A DNA stretch of 64,000 nt. Source: Pagrus major. Its lineage: Eukaryota; Chordata; Actinopteri; Spariformes; Sparidae. Position 1 is the stretch's first letter, and every line of letters begins with the position of its first letter. Positions 49,201-62,362 of this stretch are shown here, in pieces. Position numbers and translations under genes: made by a program. The stretch is taken from the NCBI RefSeq assembly GCF_040436345.1, contig NC_133216.1, positions 16,795,610-16,859,609 on the forward strand. Direction: 5' to 3'. The notes below the pieces were generated by a model. It was not told the DNA's origin. It made no database searches and was given only the letters and a program-made list of their open reading frames with translations.

Positions 49201-52200
49201 AGAATTTGGGGCTGGTCGTGGGGCTGAGAAGGCAACCCGATGAGAAGCCCTGAGGTGGTGCTGGGGATTCCTGTCTGGAAGCCGGTCTGTGTGGTTCCTG
49301 CGAACGTGTGAATCTGGGAAGGGTGAGGCATGGTGCCCAGGACTTTGCCGCCAGCAGGAAATATTGGCTGGGCTGTGGATAACCCAGTACTTAACCCAGT
49401 GGTAAGAGTCATAGAGCTCAGCACAGCTTGAGAGCTAGTATCCATCACTCCTGTGGCACTAATTTTTTGGGTGACACCGTTAGGGACTGTCTGTAGGACA
49501 TAGAGAGGCTGGAACTGCTGGTTGACCACGATGAGCTTGTCAGGGCCTGGTTTGATGACTGCTGGGCTCGAAACCTGAGCCTGGGATGGTCCTGGGCCAG
49601 GAACTGGACTGGGGCTGCCTGCAGCTGCAGCAGATGCTGGGAGGTACTTCTGAGGCAGGGAGGGAGAACTTGGCATACCAGGGGTACCAGAACTCCTGGG
49701 ACCATCCTGGTTACCTGGAGGTTCAACCACTTGGCCGATGGCAGGGCTAGGAATGAACTGCTCAGGAGTCATGTGACCTTCTGTGACCTGCGTGTCCCTG
49801 TTTCCCAAAGCTGTAGCATCATGCTGATTCTCTGATGGCGACACGCCTGGACCCGCTCTTTTCTTGTCCCCACTCTTCTCTCCAGTGATCGTCTCTGGGT
49901 CAGAGGTCAAGCCCAGCATGGTGCGGTCTGAGGTATCGGAGATAAGACTCCCAGCAGTGTGGTTCTGACTGGTGCTGACAGTCGGGCTGCGTGTGGTCAG
50001 GACAGAGAGGTCAGACGGCAGCTCCAAAGGAAGATATGGCTCCTCTACAGATATGGAGCTATTCACACTGCTCTCCACTACTCCTCCACTCTCAGCACTT
50101 GGCAGCGGCTGGGAAAAGTCATCAAACAGAATGTCTTTACGGCGGTTGACATCCACATAGCCCTCATCCAGGAGCAGCTCCGAGGAGGACGGCTCCGACT
50201 GCTGACCCAGAGCCTGCATTGACATGGAAGGTGTGTTGAGGACAAACTCCATGATGTCTGATGGCAAAATGTTCCCACAGTCATCACTGTTGTTGTTGTC
50301 CGAGTCTGATTTTAGCAGGTCCGTGCTGAGCGACAGCTGGGCCTCAAGAGGATCCTGACCCTGACTCTGCGGCTGGGACTTGACCCCGCCTCCTAAAGGA
50401 AGACAGTTTTCTTTCTGGTTCTTTCTTCCTTCGCGCGTGTTGCCGCTCACTGCACCACCACTGCTGTCAGCCTCCTTGCTTGAGTCATGGGTATCGGGTT
50501 TCTCCGTGTGCCTTTCTCTGCCCCTTCTCTTGGGATTGCTCTTATGTGGGGTGGAAGAGGAGGTGGCTGTAGTGGTTGTGGTGCTGGTGGTGCAGATGCT
50601 GGTGTCACTCTCTGAGCCGTCATCAACGCCATCAAGCTGGCCGATTCGCTGCTTGCCTAAAGTCCTGTTGTACATAAAAAGACAATGTGTCAGATTATAA
50701 AATACATTTTAGTCCATTATTTTATTAGATCAAATAATTGTTGACATGGCATCATCTTTACAATATGCCTTTATTTTTAAATTGGCCTGGAACATTTGTG
50801 CCACTTTGTCTGTTCAAGCACAGCTCCTCCAAAATATTCAAACAGAGCTAGCAACAGACAGGTAATGGCAAGCAGCCAAGAACACTAGTCGACGAGTCGA
50901 GAGACAAACAGACTATCTCACTCAGCAGTCCGCTAACTAAGCTTTCACTTAGGTAAGCTTTTTCACAATTTTTGGCTGAAAAAATGTGCATACAGGCTGA
51001 AATTCAACCACAGTGCTCTGTTTGGAGATGCAGCGCCTTAAAACAGCAGTGAGCAACAAAATGTATGAATAATACCTGTAAGTTGTTGAACGATGAGTAA
51101 AGGAAATGTTAGCGGCTAAGATAATGCAATGTAAAATGTCATAGGCTTAAAAAGGTGCAATATGTAATATTTGGCAACCTCTCGAATTCATATGCCAAAC
51201 AAATAGGGGGGCAGCATATCACCAGAGTAACTGCTGATAGTTAGCTCAGTTAGCCATGCAACTAGCAGTCTGGGCTGGAAGCTCAGAGTGGTGTGATGAG
51301 AAAGGACGGGAGGGGGTTAGCTTGTTATCATGCTAACTTCCATAGACGCTGTATCTCTGCAACACAATACACAGATGTCTTTGACATCATGTCACAATTC
51401 TTCTTCTTCACATTGTTTAATAAGTTAAGTAAAAAAAGTTTTTTAATTTTAACTACAATTCTTACATACTGCTCCTTTAAAAGGGGCATTACGTTAACTG
51501 AAATTATCAACAGAATGTGATTGAATAGCAGTTTTGACATTACGATGTCTATGTATTCTGTTGCATAGATATCTACTGAAGCTGACCTCGGCCCATCCTG
51601 GACCAAGGCTCCTGTACAAGCAGTGTAACACTAACACTCCCCTGGTCCCCGAGGTCCCAGTATGAACCATTAGCTGCACAGCTAACTAAGCTAACTAACT
51701 AAGCGCAGCTACATTTAGCGGTTACTCTGGTGATATGCTGCCCCCCATTTGTTTTGAGTATGAATTTGATAGGTGGCCAATTGTTACATACGGCACCTTT
51801 AAGCTTATAATAGTGACTAGCAAAACATAATTATTTTGTGTCCTCGACAGTTATTACTGAGCCAAATTTCATACTTTTGCCATGTTTTATGTGTGTTTGG
51901 GGAGTTAACTGGTTACAATTATTTATGTGTTGTTTTGTGTAATAAAGAAATGGCAGCTTCTTCTGTTACTGTGTTAAATGGGCATATGATTTCATCTCGT
52001 ATCGATCACAGGCTCCTGAAGTGAAACAAATTGTGGCAGTCTTTGTGATATCGGTTGATATTGTATCACTGTCCAAAGAATCAATAACATGTTGTATTGT
52101 GATGAAACCCCTTATAACGGTGTGTACTTACAAAGCACTCAGCATGTCCTCTTCAGCTTTTCCCTGAGCCCTCTGCTGTTGCTGCTCCTCGTCTTTTAGA

Positions 52201-55200
52201 AAGCGTTGGAGCTGGGATCCTCTCCCCAGACACTGGTCTATCCCTTCTATTGACGGTAGGCCATCACCAGGGTTAATTATTGTTCGGGTGAAGTTGTAGT
52301 AGTAAGGGTCTTTACCCCTCTGTTTCATTACACTGTCTTCATCCTCTCCACTGTCCCCTGAAGAAGAGGAGGTGCTCATATCATCTGCTCCATCCACCTG
52401 CCCCTCAGCTGATTTCTTGCGGCCACCAGTCCTCCTCTTAACCACGGCGCCAGCTCCATCCCCGCTGCCGTAGAAGGGGAGGTCCTCTTCGCCGTACGAG
52501 CGAACCCCATAGAAAGGTGTGAGGCCAAAAAACATGTTGGAGCGTGCGCGGGCACTGCGTCGAGGGTAACGCCGCTTGGCTGACCCCGATCCGTCGCTGT
52601 CGTCCTCGTGATGTTTATCATCCAAGCCTCTGTCGTGGTCGTCTTCTGGGCCATCGCCCTCATCCTCAGTGCCTTGGGTGAGGAGGCTGCGGTGGTCTCG
52701 GAGCTCGCTGCGTGAGTGCTCCTTGCGCAAATCGTCTTCCTCTGTCTGAGTCTGTGTGTCGGATTCAGAGCTGTCGCTGCTGCTGGCAGAGGGTGAGGAG
52801 AAGAGAGCGGAGCGTGCAGAGCGTCGGGTCCCCTGGCCGGCAGGAGAGATGGTGGAGGTAGTGGTCGTGGGACAGGAGGAAGAAATGCCAACAACAGTGC
52901 TGGTCCCATTGGGATCAGTCTTGATATCAGTCTTTAGCGGAGCTACAGTCGGGGGTTTAGCTGATCTCTTTTTCTCTCTGGAGGACAATGGCAGCTGGTT
53001 AGTTGCTGGTTTGGTGTGAGACTGGGAAGAGGTCTTCACTCCTTTCTCTTGAGCTAAACCACCCTGCTGCAGCTGCTGCAAGTTGTCCAGGCTGGAGCTG
53101 TTCTTCCTATCAGGACAAGAGTAATTTTCTCTGCTCTTTGAGGAAGACCTGTCCCCTCCTTGGTTCTCAAGCTTCTCCCCCTGAGCCTTCCCGTGAGATT
53201 TGGTGCTGTTTCCGAGCACTGGAGCTTTGCTATTGCTGCTGTTGTGAGAGGTGGGGTTTGTAGAGTGTGTGTTGGAGCTGCCTGTAGCTTTCGTATTATT
53301 GTTTAGAAGGGGGATTTTGTTGCTGCTGTTGCTGTTTTGGAGGCTTTTCTCTCGTTCACGGTCTTTGGACACCTCTCTGCTGCCTCCCGTCTTAACTTTG
53401 GGGTGTTTGTCTTTGGCAGCTGAGGCTGCAGCTGGGGAGGCCAGGTGCATGGAGCCTCTCTTCACAGCCTCATCTTCTGCTGGTGTCCTTGACGGCCACA
53501 GAGGCTTCATTGCTGCTGCCGTGGCTGGACCTGATGAGTAATCATTTGATTTCCGTACATTGGACTTCTGAAATGAAGACTGCGGGGAGCCAGATTTCCC
53601 AACAACAGAGTCCTTATGGAGTGAAGCTGGCATTACATTTCCAGTGCCACTACTACTCTCCTTCCCTGAGCTGGCCTTGTCCTTAGACTGGGTGCTGTTA
53701 GAAGTTGGGGTGGACCGATGACGGGGCAACAGACTCGCAGAGACATCCTGGTCTTTGCCTCCGTGTTTCCCCTGCTTGTCTGTCTGCTTGGTGCTGCCGC
53801 CTCTCTGCTGGCCTGTGAGAACAGCAGTGCCCACAGGAGGGGAGGATTGGCCTGAGCCTGCAGGTGCCAGTCTGGGGCTCTTACTGTCCCCTCCAGCCTG
53901 TTTGGACTGACTGCTAGGGTTGCTATCTTTCCCTGAGCCAGAGTCTTTGTTTTTCTCTGTGCTTCTATAACTGGAGTCTCTCGAGGGAGGTCTACCCTTG
54001 TCAGAGTCTCTACTAGACAGTCTGTCTTTACCTTGGCCTGAGTCTTTTCCTGTTTCCCTGCTATATTGTCGATGCTTCTCAGAGTCCCTTAGCCCTGCAT
54101 CTCGACTGAGTGACCGAGCTTTGTCAATATTCTTATAGCTGGGATCTCTAGAGGATGATTTGCTCTTATCCGTCTCTCTGTTACTTGACTCTCTGCTTGT
54201 CTGCCTCCCCTTCTCAGAGTCTCTGTTCACTTGTCTCCCCTTTTCTGAATCTCTTAACGGATCTCTACTCATGGGCCTTCCCCTCTCAAATTCTTTCAGA
54301 CCCGAGTCTTTACTCAGTGGTCTCCTCTTTTCTGGCTCTTTGGCTGGTATTTCACCCTTGTCTGAGTCTTTTTGCCCGAGTTCTCTGGAGGATCTATTCT
54401 TATCAGAATCCTTTGAGGCTTGGTCTTGAATTGAGAGTCTCCCCTTGTCCCCATCTCTCAACCCTTGGTCTCTGGATGGCTGCTGTCTATTTCTGTCTGT
54501 GGAGAACAGTCGACCTCTTTCATCATCTCTCTGGACTGGACTCTTTGAGTCTTTGCTGGGGTGTTTAGACTTCTCTGGGTCTCTGGCAGGGGAAGGGATG
54601 AGGGGAGGGGGTGAGGTAATGGGGCGTGACAAAATCTGAGGAGGGGAAGTCACACCTCTCTGTCTGTTCAGCTGGTGGGAAGGAGGGGAGAGGGAAGGGG
54701 AGCTGTGACGACGGGAGTCAATATTCCGCATGCCCGGGTTCACCAGGGAGTCTCCTACTGTCACAATCTCATGGCTTTGGGGCTGAGAGGTACCTCCTAC
54801 AAAAAAAAGACACAGAAATTGAAATGCTGACAATTGAAAAGTACTTCTACACATAAATATCAAAATAATTCATAATTCTATAGCCAAGTTGGAATGCATA
54901 TTTGTACCTGGAGAGGGCATGGGTCTGGGGCCGAGCGAGCGCTGGCAGGGGGGGTAACTGGGGTGTCGGTTCCTGGTGTAAACCCTGAGCTTTGGGGTGT
55001 TGGCAGGGGAAAGGGTGTCAGAGCGCCTTGGGGATTCAAATGGATCAGGAAATTCTAGATATAAAAAAAAGGAGAAATTGACACAAATCATGGTTTAGTT
55101 TAACACAAATGTCACATTGAAAGCTAAACTATAGACGGTCACTATAGGTTACCTGTTATGGGAGGTGGGCTGTGTGCTATCGTGCGATTCTCCTCAGGAG

Positions 55201-58200
55201 CCATCATGTTTTTCAGGTCAGACTCGACCACTGGAGGGTGACAAACTAGGATCCTACAGGTATACACACAGCGCTTTCGAGCATCTAAAGTACTCCAGTA
55301 AACCCTTGAACACCTGGAGGGAAGAGATTTTATTTAGTTTGGCACAATGAACTTACCTCAAGCAGTTAGCTGTAGTTTCATTGAAGAAACAACAGTAATG
55401 ATGGAATTTGAAATACCACGAGAAGACTCAGATAAATGAGGTTAAAAAAAGAAAGACAAAACTTACTGGTATCCCACAGGGAAGAGTTTGCGTTTGCAGT
55501 CTGAGAGTTCAGTCAGTATCCCCAAACAATCGATGGTCATGGAGCCTGCAATGATGGGGTTAAAATCAGCATTCAAGAGACACTTGAAGTAAGTCAAGGA
55601 ACTGTATGTATTTCTACCAACACATACCAGCAGTCAACCTACCTATCATCATGTGGACATTTTCAGGCTCCAGTCCTGCCAGCCACTTCCTCCTGAGACT
55701 GATTCCCTCCAGGTCCACCAGAATCCTGCGGGTCACCTCAAACCCAGACACCACCTACAGAAAAAACAAAAATAGGAAAAGTGAAGAGAAAATTAAAAAG
55801 TCATAGTCCAAGCCTGGTATGGTTTCATAAATAGGAAGATTTTCATACTTCTCCCTTGATGAGGTCCCTGTGCTTTGGACAATAGACCTTCTTGTCCTCC
55901 AGGAAGACACAGTGGCACTGGCGGGCGCACATGAAGTGGTAGTTGCTGGTGCAAGAGGTGAGGCAGCAGCCGACGGTGGCCCCTGGCTTTTGACACTTCT
56001 CACAGCGCTGAATAAAAAGCGACACGACAGCTTGTAAATGTCTGTCCAACAAATGTACACTGAAACTAGAGTGGGAACTTGTGATGGACAAGTGTCTTAC
56101 CAGCTGTTTTCCCCTGAGCACAGCCATGTGAACATTCTTCAGAGAGCCGTCATCGTCCTCGAACACCTCGGCGGACCACAGGGCGCAGTTCACGTGGGTC
56201 CACTCGTTCTGACCGATGTACAACAGCCTACCCCCCTCCTGAAACAAACATGCATGTTAGATGTGAAACAAATACATTTTAATGTGCGTTAAAGACAGTC
56301 CAAGCAGATTTCTGACTCACATTAGTGTTCTCGTCTCCATACTTCAGACACAGAACACATTGCCTGTTATCACTAACGCCTGGCGGAGGAGGGAGCTCTG
56401 GGCTGTCTTCACGATCTGAAACGAAGACATCATCAAATAAAGTGGCAAGATGTGCAAAAATATAAAGTACTTGTGGATATATTTGCAGTTCCCTCACCAG
56501 GTAGCAGTGGTGGTGGTGGGGGCAGAGATGGAGGGAGAGGAGGAGGGGAGGCTGGAGTATCTGGTTCACCGGGGGTCTTGGGCCGGGGAGCTGGGATGAT
56601 CTTCTTCATGAGGTGGGGGTGTTCAGCGCGGGAAAGCTCCTGTCTCTCCTGCCACTGGGCGTAGTTGTGGTCCAGGGATGGAGGCAGCACGGCATTCGGG
56701 AGGAGCCCACTGCTGGAGAACAACGACATACAGAGACATCACTTTTAACTAACATCCTATTAGTAGTAACAATGATTGGGTAAAATGAGAAGCTCTGATT
56801 TTTTGATTGTAAAAGCCTCAGTGTGAACAATGGAGCAAAACTAAAAAGAACTTCAAAATAAAAAAGTTATTATGTGGTTTTACAAGGACATGAAAAAGAC
56901 TCTATTCAGGTTTTCATGTGTGTGGTGGGGATTGTTTTTACATCAGAACACCTGTCATGGTGTTATGCTCCTCCAAGACAGCTTCAGTGCCATAGAGCTG
57001 GGATTTCCCCAAATAAAACTGATTATATATCTCAACGAGGTGAAGAAACAATGTTGAAAGAAATTTTACCTTTTAAAAAGTGCGATATGTAAGAAGTGGC
57101 CACCTGTCAAATGCATCCTCAAAACAAACATTGGCCAGCATATCACCAGGATTAACCGCTAACTGCTGCAGACTGTAGTTGCCAGGTAGCAGAATGAAAC
57201 CAACTGAGCACCCCTCGTCTCAACCTCCCCTTAAATTGGAGGCCAGCCAATACTCGATTTTTTGAGGGGCCAATGCCAAACGGTTATAGGGAAGAATAAA
57301 AAATTCTGACATCCGCCAGTACACACACATTTTTTAAAATGATCTTATCTTACTTAAAATCTAGTTATGGAACACTTCTGAAACAGTAAACTTCACTGGA
57401 ATTTAGTAATGTTAAATCACCCCAAGCATCTTTTCCTGCATTATTATCTATAAAAAAATAAAGTTTCATATCTGAAAAAATATACCGATACCGATATATC
57501 CGTGATAGGCCAATATCAGCCAACCGATACATCGGTGGGACTCTCCCTACAGTGGCTGCTGAAAACGTGAAAAACGCGAAAGGCACTCTCTAGAGCCAGT
57601 GTTTGGTTTGTCCTTTTCAGGCCACTGTAGAAACATGGTGGAGAAGAGGACCCGCTCCCTCTGTAGATACAAAAGGCTCATTCTGAGGTAGCAAAAACAC
57701 AACGATTCCTACTATCAGGTGACTATACGCAAATGAAAAACATAACTGAGAGAGTATTATATTCCATTTCTGCCTCTAAATCCTGCACACTGCACCTTTA
57801 ATCCCTCAACACGATCACACAGATTATATTCTCTACTATGAGCTTCTCAGGTTTTTTTCCGAAGAAAAATTCCTCTGGGTCGTAAATGAGAAATGACACC
57901 AGTAATAAATAATCACATCCAAGGAGCTTTGCCAAGTTAAGTTTTGCCAAGTCAAGCCAGGCTGTGTAACTGGTGTGATGTGAAGCGTCATACTTAATAT
58001 TCCAGCACAGGCATTAAACAGGCATCAAAGAAATGATGGATCCACAGGATCCACTGGATGGATCATTGGTTTCCTGGACTGGAGCACTGATACATAGCGC
58101 AATAGGCGAAACTGACAAGTAAACCACAATTAGACCACAAATATGCATGAAAGAGCCTTTAAGTGAAATGTGACACTGTTACGGTTTGCCTCCCACAACG

Positions 58201-61200
58201 TCTGGAGGAGAGGCTGAATAAATGGTCTGGGAAAGCTGAGAGCTAAATATAAGAGGGAGAGCGGAGTGAGAGAATCAGTGAGAGTGTGAATAAGCAGTAA
58301 AACCAAGCCATTCATTTATGTGAAGTGAAACATTCAGAAAAATGTGTATGAGGTTTGAGCTGTTCCTTCTTTGGAAACAGCATCAATAATTCAACTTAAT
58401 CATTACATTATTAATCACTGATGTAAAGGCATGTGTTCTAATCAATAACCGCTGTTCTCCATAAGTTTCAGGTAGCTGCTCACACGCAGAGAAAAGCTAA
58501 GAGGAGTTGATTTCATTGTATTCTCTAGTCAGTAAAGATAACACACAAATATATACAGTAAAGTTAATCTTAATAATCACATCAATCACTGATATTATAT
58601 AGAGTGCATGGGCTTCCTATCATCTATTATCCACTTGCAGTACATTCACCACTAAACTGTCCAGTGGGCTCATTAAATCAGATAAACTGTGGAATCAATG
58701 TCATTACTGCAGCTTTAAATCTTGACTGGGACATTTAATCACAGTCATTGTCCCTGGTGAAAGAAAACCACTTCATTGATCTACTCCGCTCAGTCACAAA
58801 TGTCTTAAGTTGTTAAAAGGGCTTCTTTCAGTGTTAAGAAAATGTTGTGATTCCCAAACAATAAAGTGACAGTAATATGAAACCCTGATGTTGCCCTTTG
58901 CCTGTTATTTGCACCAATTTCACTCAGAGGTTGTTAGTACAGTCAGCCCAGACATTTTATAAATATTAGTTCACTGCTTTCTGGTTCCCTCAGATGATGG
59001 CACAGCCTGTCCCAGAGTGACCACAACTTACTCCTCATTTCAATAATTACAGACCCGAACTTCTTGAAAACTGCAGTTTCTTCTCTGAGCTCACATTACA
59101 GGAGTATTACATATCGAATTTTCTTCTCTGTAATTACAAACTTACACTACAAGTTTAGAAAATATCTGCACATCACACACTTCACAATTATTAAGTCTGA
59201 GAGCTCTGCCTGCTCGGGGGGCTATGAATAAGTATTGACTTTCAGACTTTATTCACATTAGTGTGAGTTTTCATTTTAACTTCTTGTCCAGTACTTTCAC
59301 CAGATGTTCTTTCAAATCTTTAAATAACAACACAATTGCCACAGTAAGCACATAAATCTAGTTAATTTTCAAAGAACATTTTCAAATAATTACATCATAA
59401 CGCTGTTAAAGTGATCTAGAACCAGCTGGTGAAGATGAATTATGTCTTACGTAACTGTAATGAGTAACTCAGAACATTTGGATTTTGGACACTGAACACT
59501 ATGTAATAGGTACAACTGCTTGTATTGATTACGGCGAGATAGACACTCACTTGGCAGAGACGTTTTGCCTTTCCCAGAACCTGGACTCTTTCACTTTGAA
59601 CCACGGGAAGATTCGGTCCATTTGCTGAAAGAGAAAGCATTCAATGAAGTTTGCACATCAGCCTTTAAGAGCACTTGCACAGACCTGCATTTGGGGCAAG
59701 AACGAGGGGCTCTAGCTTGATGTTACCTTGATCAAGACACTTAACCTATGCCCGCCACAGGGGAATCCCAATTGGAAGATTAAATAAATATGTTTATGGG
59801 CATGTGGAAAAATCTGTGTCTGAAAAGAATATGTACTGTAATTTTGTTGCCGATCTGAGCATCTTACCCGAATGAAAAAAGACTTGACCATGCTGTTGGC
59901 TTTCCTGCTCTCAGGCTGGCCACCATCACCGTTGATGGCCGTCTGAATGATTCGCACAATGTCATCACTGAACTCCAGCTGGCAGAGAAATGATGAAGAG
60001 ACGCACACACGCAGAGAGTAATTGTCACAACAGTGAAGTGTTGATGAATATCGGTGGAAAGGTCATTACAGAAGCTGTCGATGCTGATTTATAAATTGTA
60101 CAGCTCAGACGTGACCACAGTCAAGACGAGGAAACACACAATATTGAAATCGATAATAAATGCTTTCGAGCTATGATATTGTGATGGCATCTGAATCAAC
60201 CCGCACTATTCAGACTTTGCATCAAATCATTTGGCAAACACAGTTTGTCATGTTTAGAAAATGTTTACTAGTGGTTAGCAGAGCTGGTTATGGCCACTAA
60301 CTTCCCAAATCACTGGATTCTGATCCACAGTCAAGTCCCCCATCTGAGCTGATTCCATCCAATGTTGATTTGGGTAGGGATATTTCAGTTATAATACTAA
60401 TTTTGCTTGGATATGAAAGAGATTCTGGGTCAAACTAATGCTGTAAATTGTACATGGAAACTTCTAACCCTGTTCATTAATACAAATATTAATGTTTACA
60501 TTAAGAACTAAATTAAATAGTTTCAGAGATTTGTGGTTAAATCTGAGGAATTAATAGGATATTGTTATTGTTATGTTAATAGGATATAAATGTATTTTTG
60601 CAAGTAAGAGAGTTTGCACGAGTTTGCTTGCAACTCTTGGTCATGAAATAGATGTGCCAACTATTTTCTGTTCAGTATGTAATTATTAAAAATGCAGTAG
60701 TGAAAGAAAAAGAAAGTAATGACAGATATATGTATTTCAACAAAGGAAAATGAGAAAACATAGAAACTTTGCCATTTTAAACAACCTTGTTGGCGTTCAA
60801 ATATAGATTTCTGAGTTTACAAGGTGCACTTGAATGCACCATAAGGTGCCGTGTGGGAAACTCTGACACAGACAGACATCAGAGGACAGCAGTGCGTCTG
60901 TAAATGACACCAAAATGTGGTAGAAGCGTTCAGCATAGTTTTTAGTCATCTGACTGTTTTGATACACACATCTAGCTGCCAGTGTGGCAGACGGCCTTCA
61001 GAGACTAACTCGCCAAACAGAAAATCATTTGGTGCATGGCGTTGTTAATTTTCGGACCCAAGGCATATATTAAAAGATCAATCTCTGTATTTTATAAATC
61101 AATATTGAATCATTCAAATGAAGATCGATTTGAATTGAAAAAAAAATCTTTTTAAACCTAACCCTAATGGTTAGCTTTCATTGATCCCTCCCACCTTTGT

Positions 61201-62265
61201 ACAGTAAATATAAACACACATCAACTGCTTCTGAATACAGTATAGCGAACAACACACTTCTCATGTGGTCTCTTGAAAGTTCAAAAGACAACATATTTAC
61301 CACTGAATTGTAGCGGCCTTGATCCATCTTTTTCTCAACAGACTCCAGGTCTGGAGGGGAGTCACTGGGAGCTGTGGGGGTGACTTCTGTCAGGACTGGA
61401 GGATCTGGGCCCTCCGGGGAGCGACGGGATGGAAGACTCTCCTCTGTCTCAGGATTCAGCTCTGGAGGCTTCACCGCCTGCTCCAAAACCAGAGTTCAGT
61501 TGTGGTTTGTATTTATGCGTGCAGCACCATGATAAAGTAAGGTACACCATATAATATCAGAATTTCAAACCATGAAGGTAATGATGTTTCACCTATATTT
61601 CTACAATATGGCAAATAATCACACAAAAGAAGAGGCAGTGGTATGTGTAACCAACCTGTCTGTAGCGTAACAGGTGCGAGGATGTGCGTGAGTTGAGCAG
61701 TGCAGTGAGGACGTGACGAACGCAGCCCTGAAGCTCCCTCTCCAGCGCCGTCCTCCACTCAGCCGGATGGCGTTCGGTACATTTAGTACACGTGTAGGCG
61801 ACGCTCTCCGGCAGCTTTGATAGCAGCTCGTACATTTCATCTGGATGACAGGCGAGAGATGACAGGTCATTATTGCTCCCATTATTAAAGTTTATCGTCT
61901 TTCAGCCTCTCATCAACATGACAGCACTCATAGGACGAGCCTGTCAGTCAGCCGCACAGACACTGACAACTGACGAGGGGAACACAACAAGTGCTGCTAA
62001 ACACTAAATACTGTAGTGTTCTACTTGTGAAGAAAATACAGTAATATTGTGTTTGTTTTGTTTTGCTCTGTATTTTAAATTATATTTGAGGTCATTCAAT
62101 ATCAAAAAATCTGAGATGCTGTTGGATTAAAAAAACAGTATATCCACTCCCGCTGTTTCTGCTCCTGGAGAACCCCATCCCTGTTGTGCCATTTAGTAAT
62201 CAAACACGGGCTGGACAATGTGGTCTTAAGATAATTTGGGGATACTTATTTGGGATATTTTTATA

Positions 62266-62362
<97 letters not shown>

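Noticed and set aside
52376..52909. 177-codon frame overlapping the kmt2a giant exon
   Set aside because: Out-of-frame shadow of a low-complexity coding exon.
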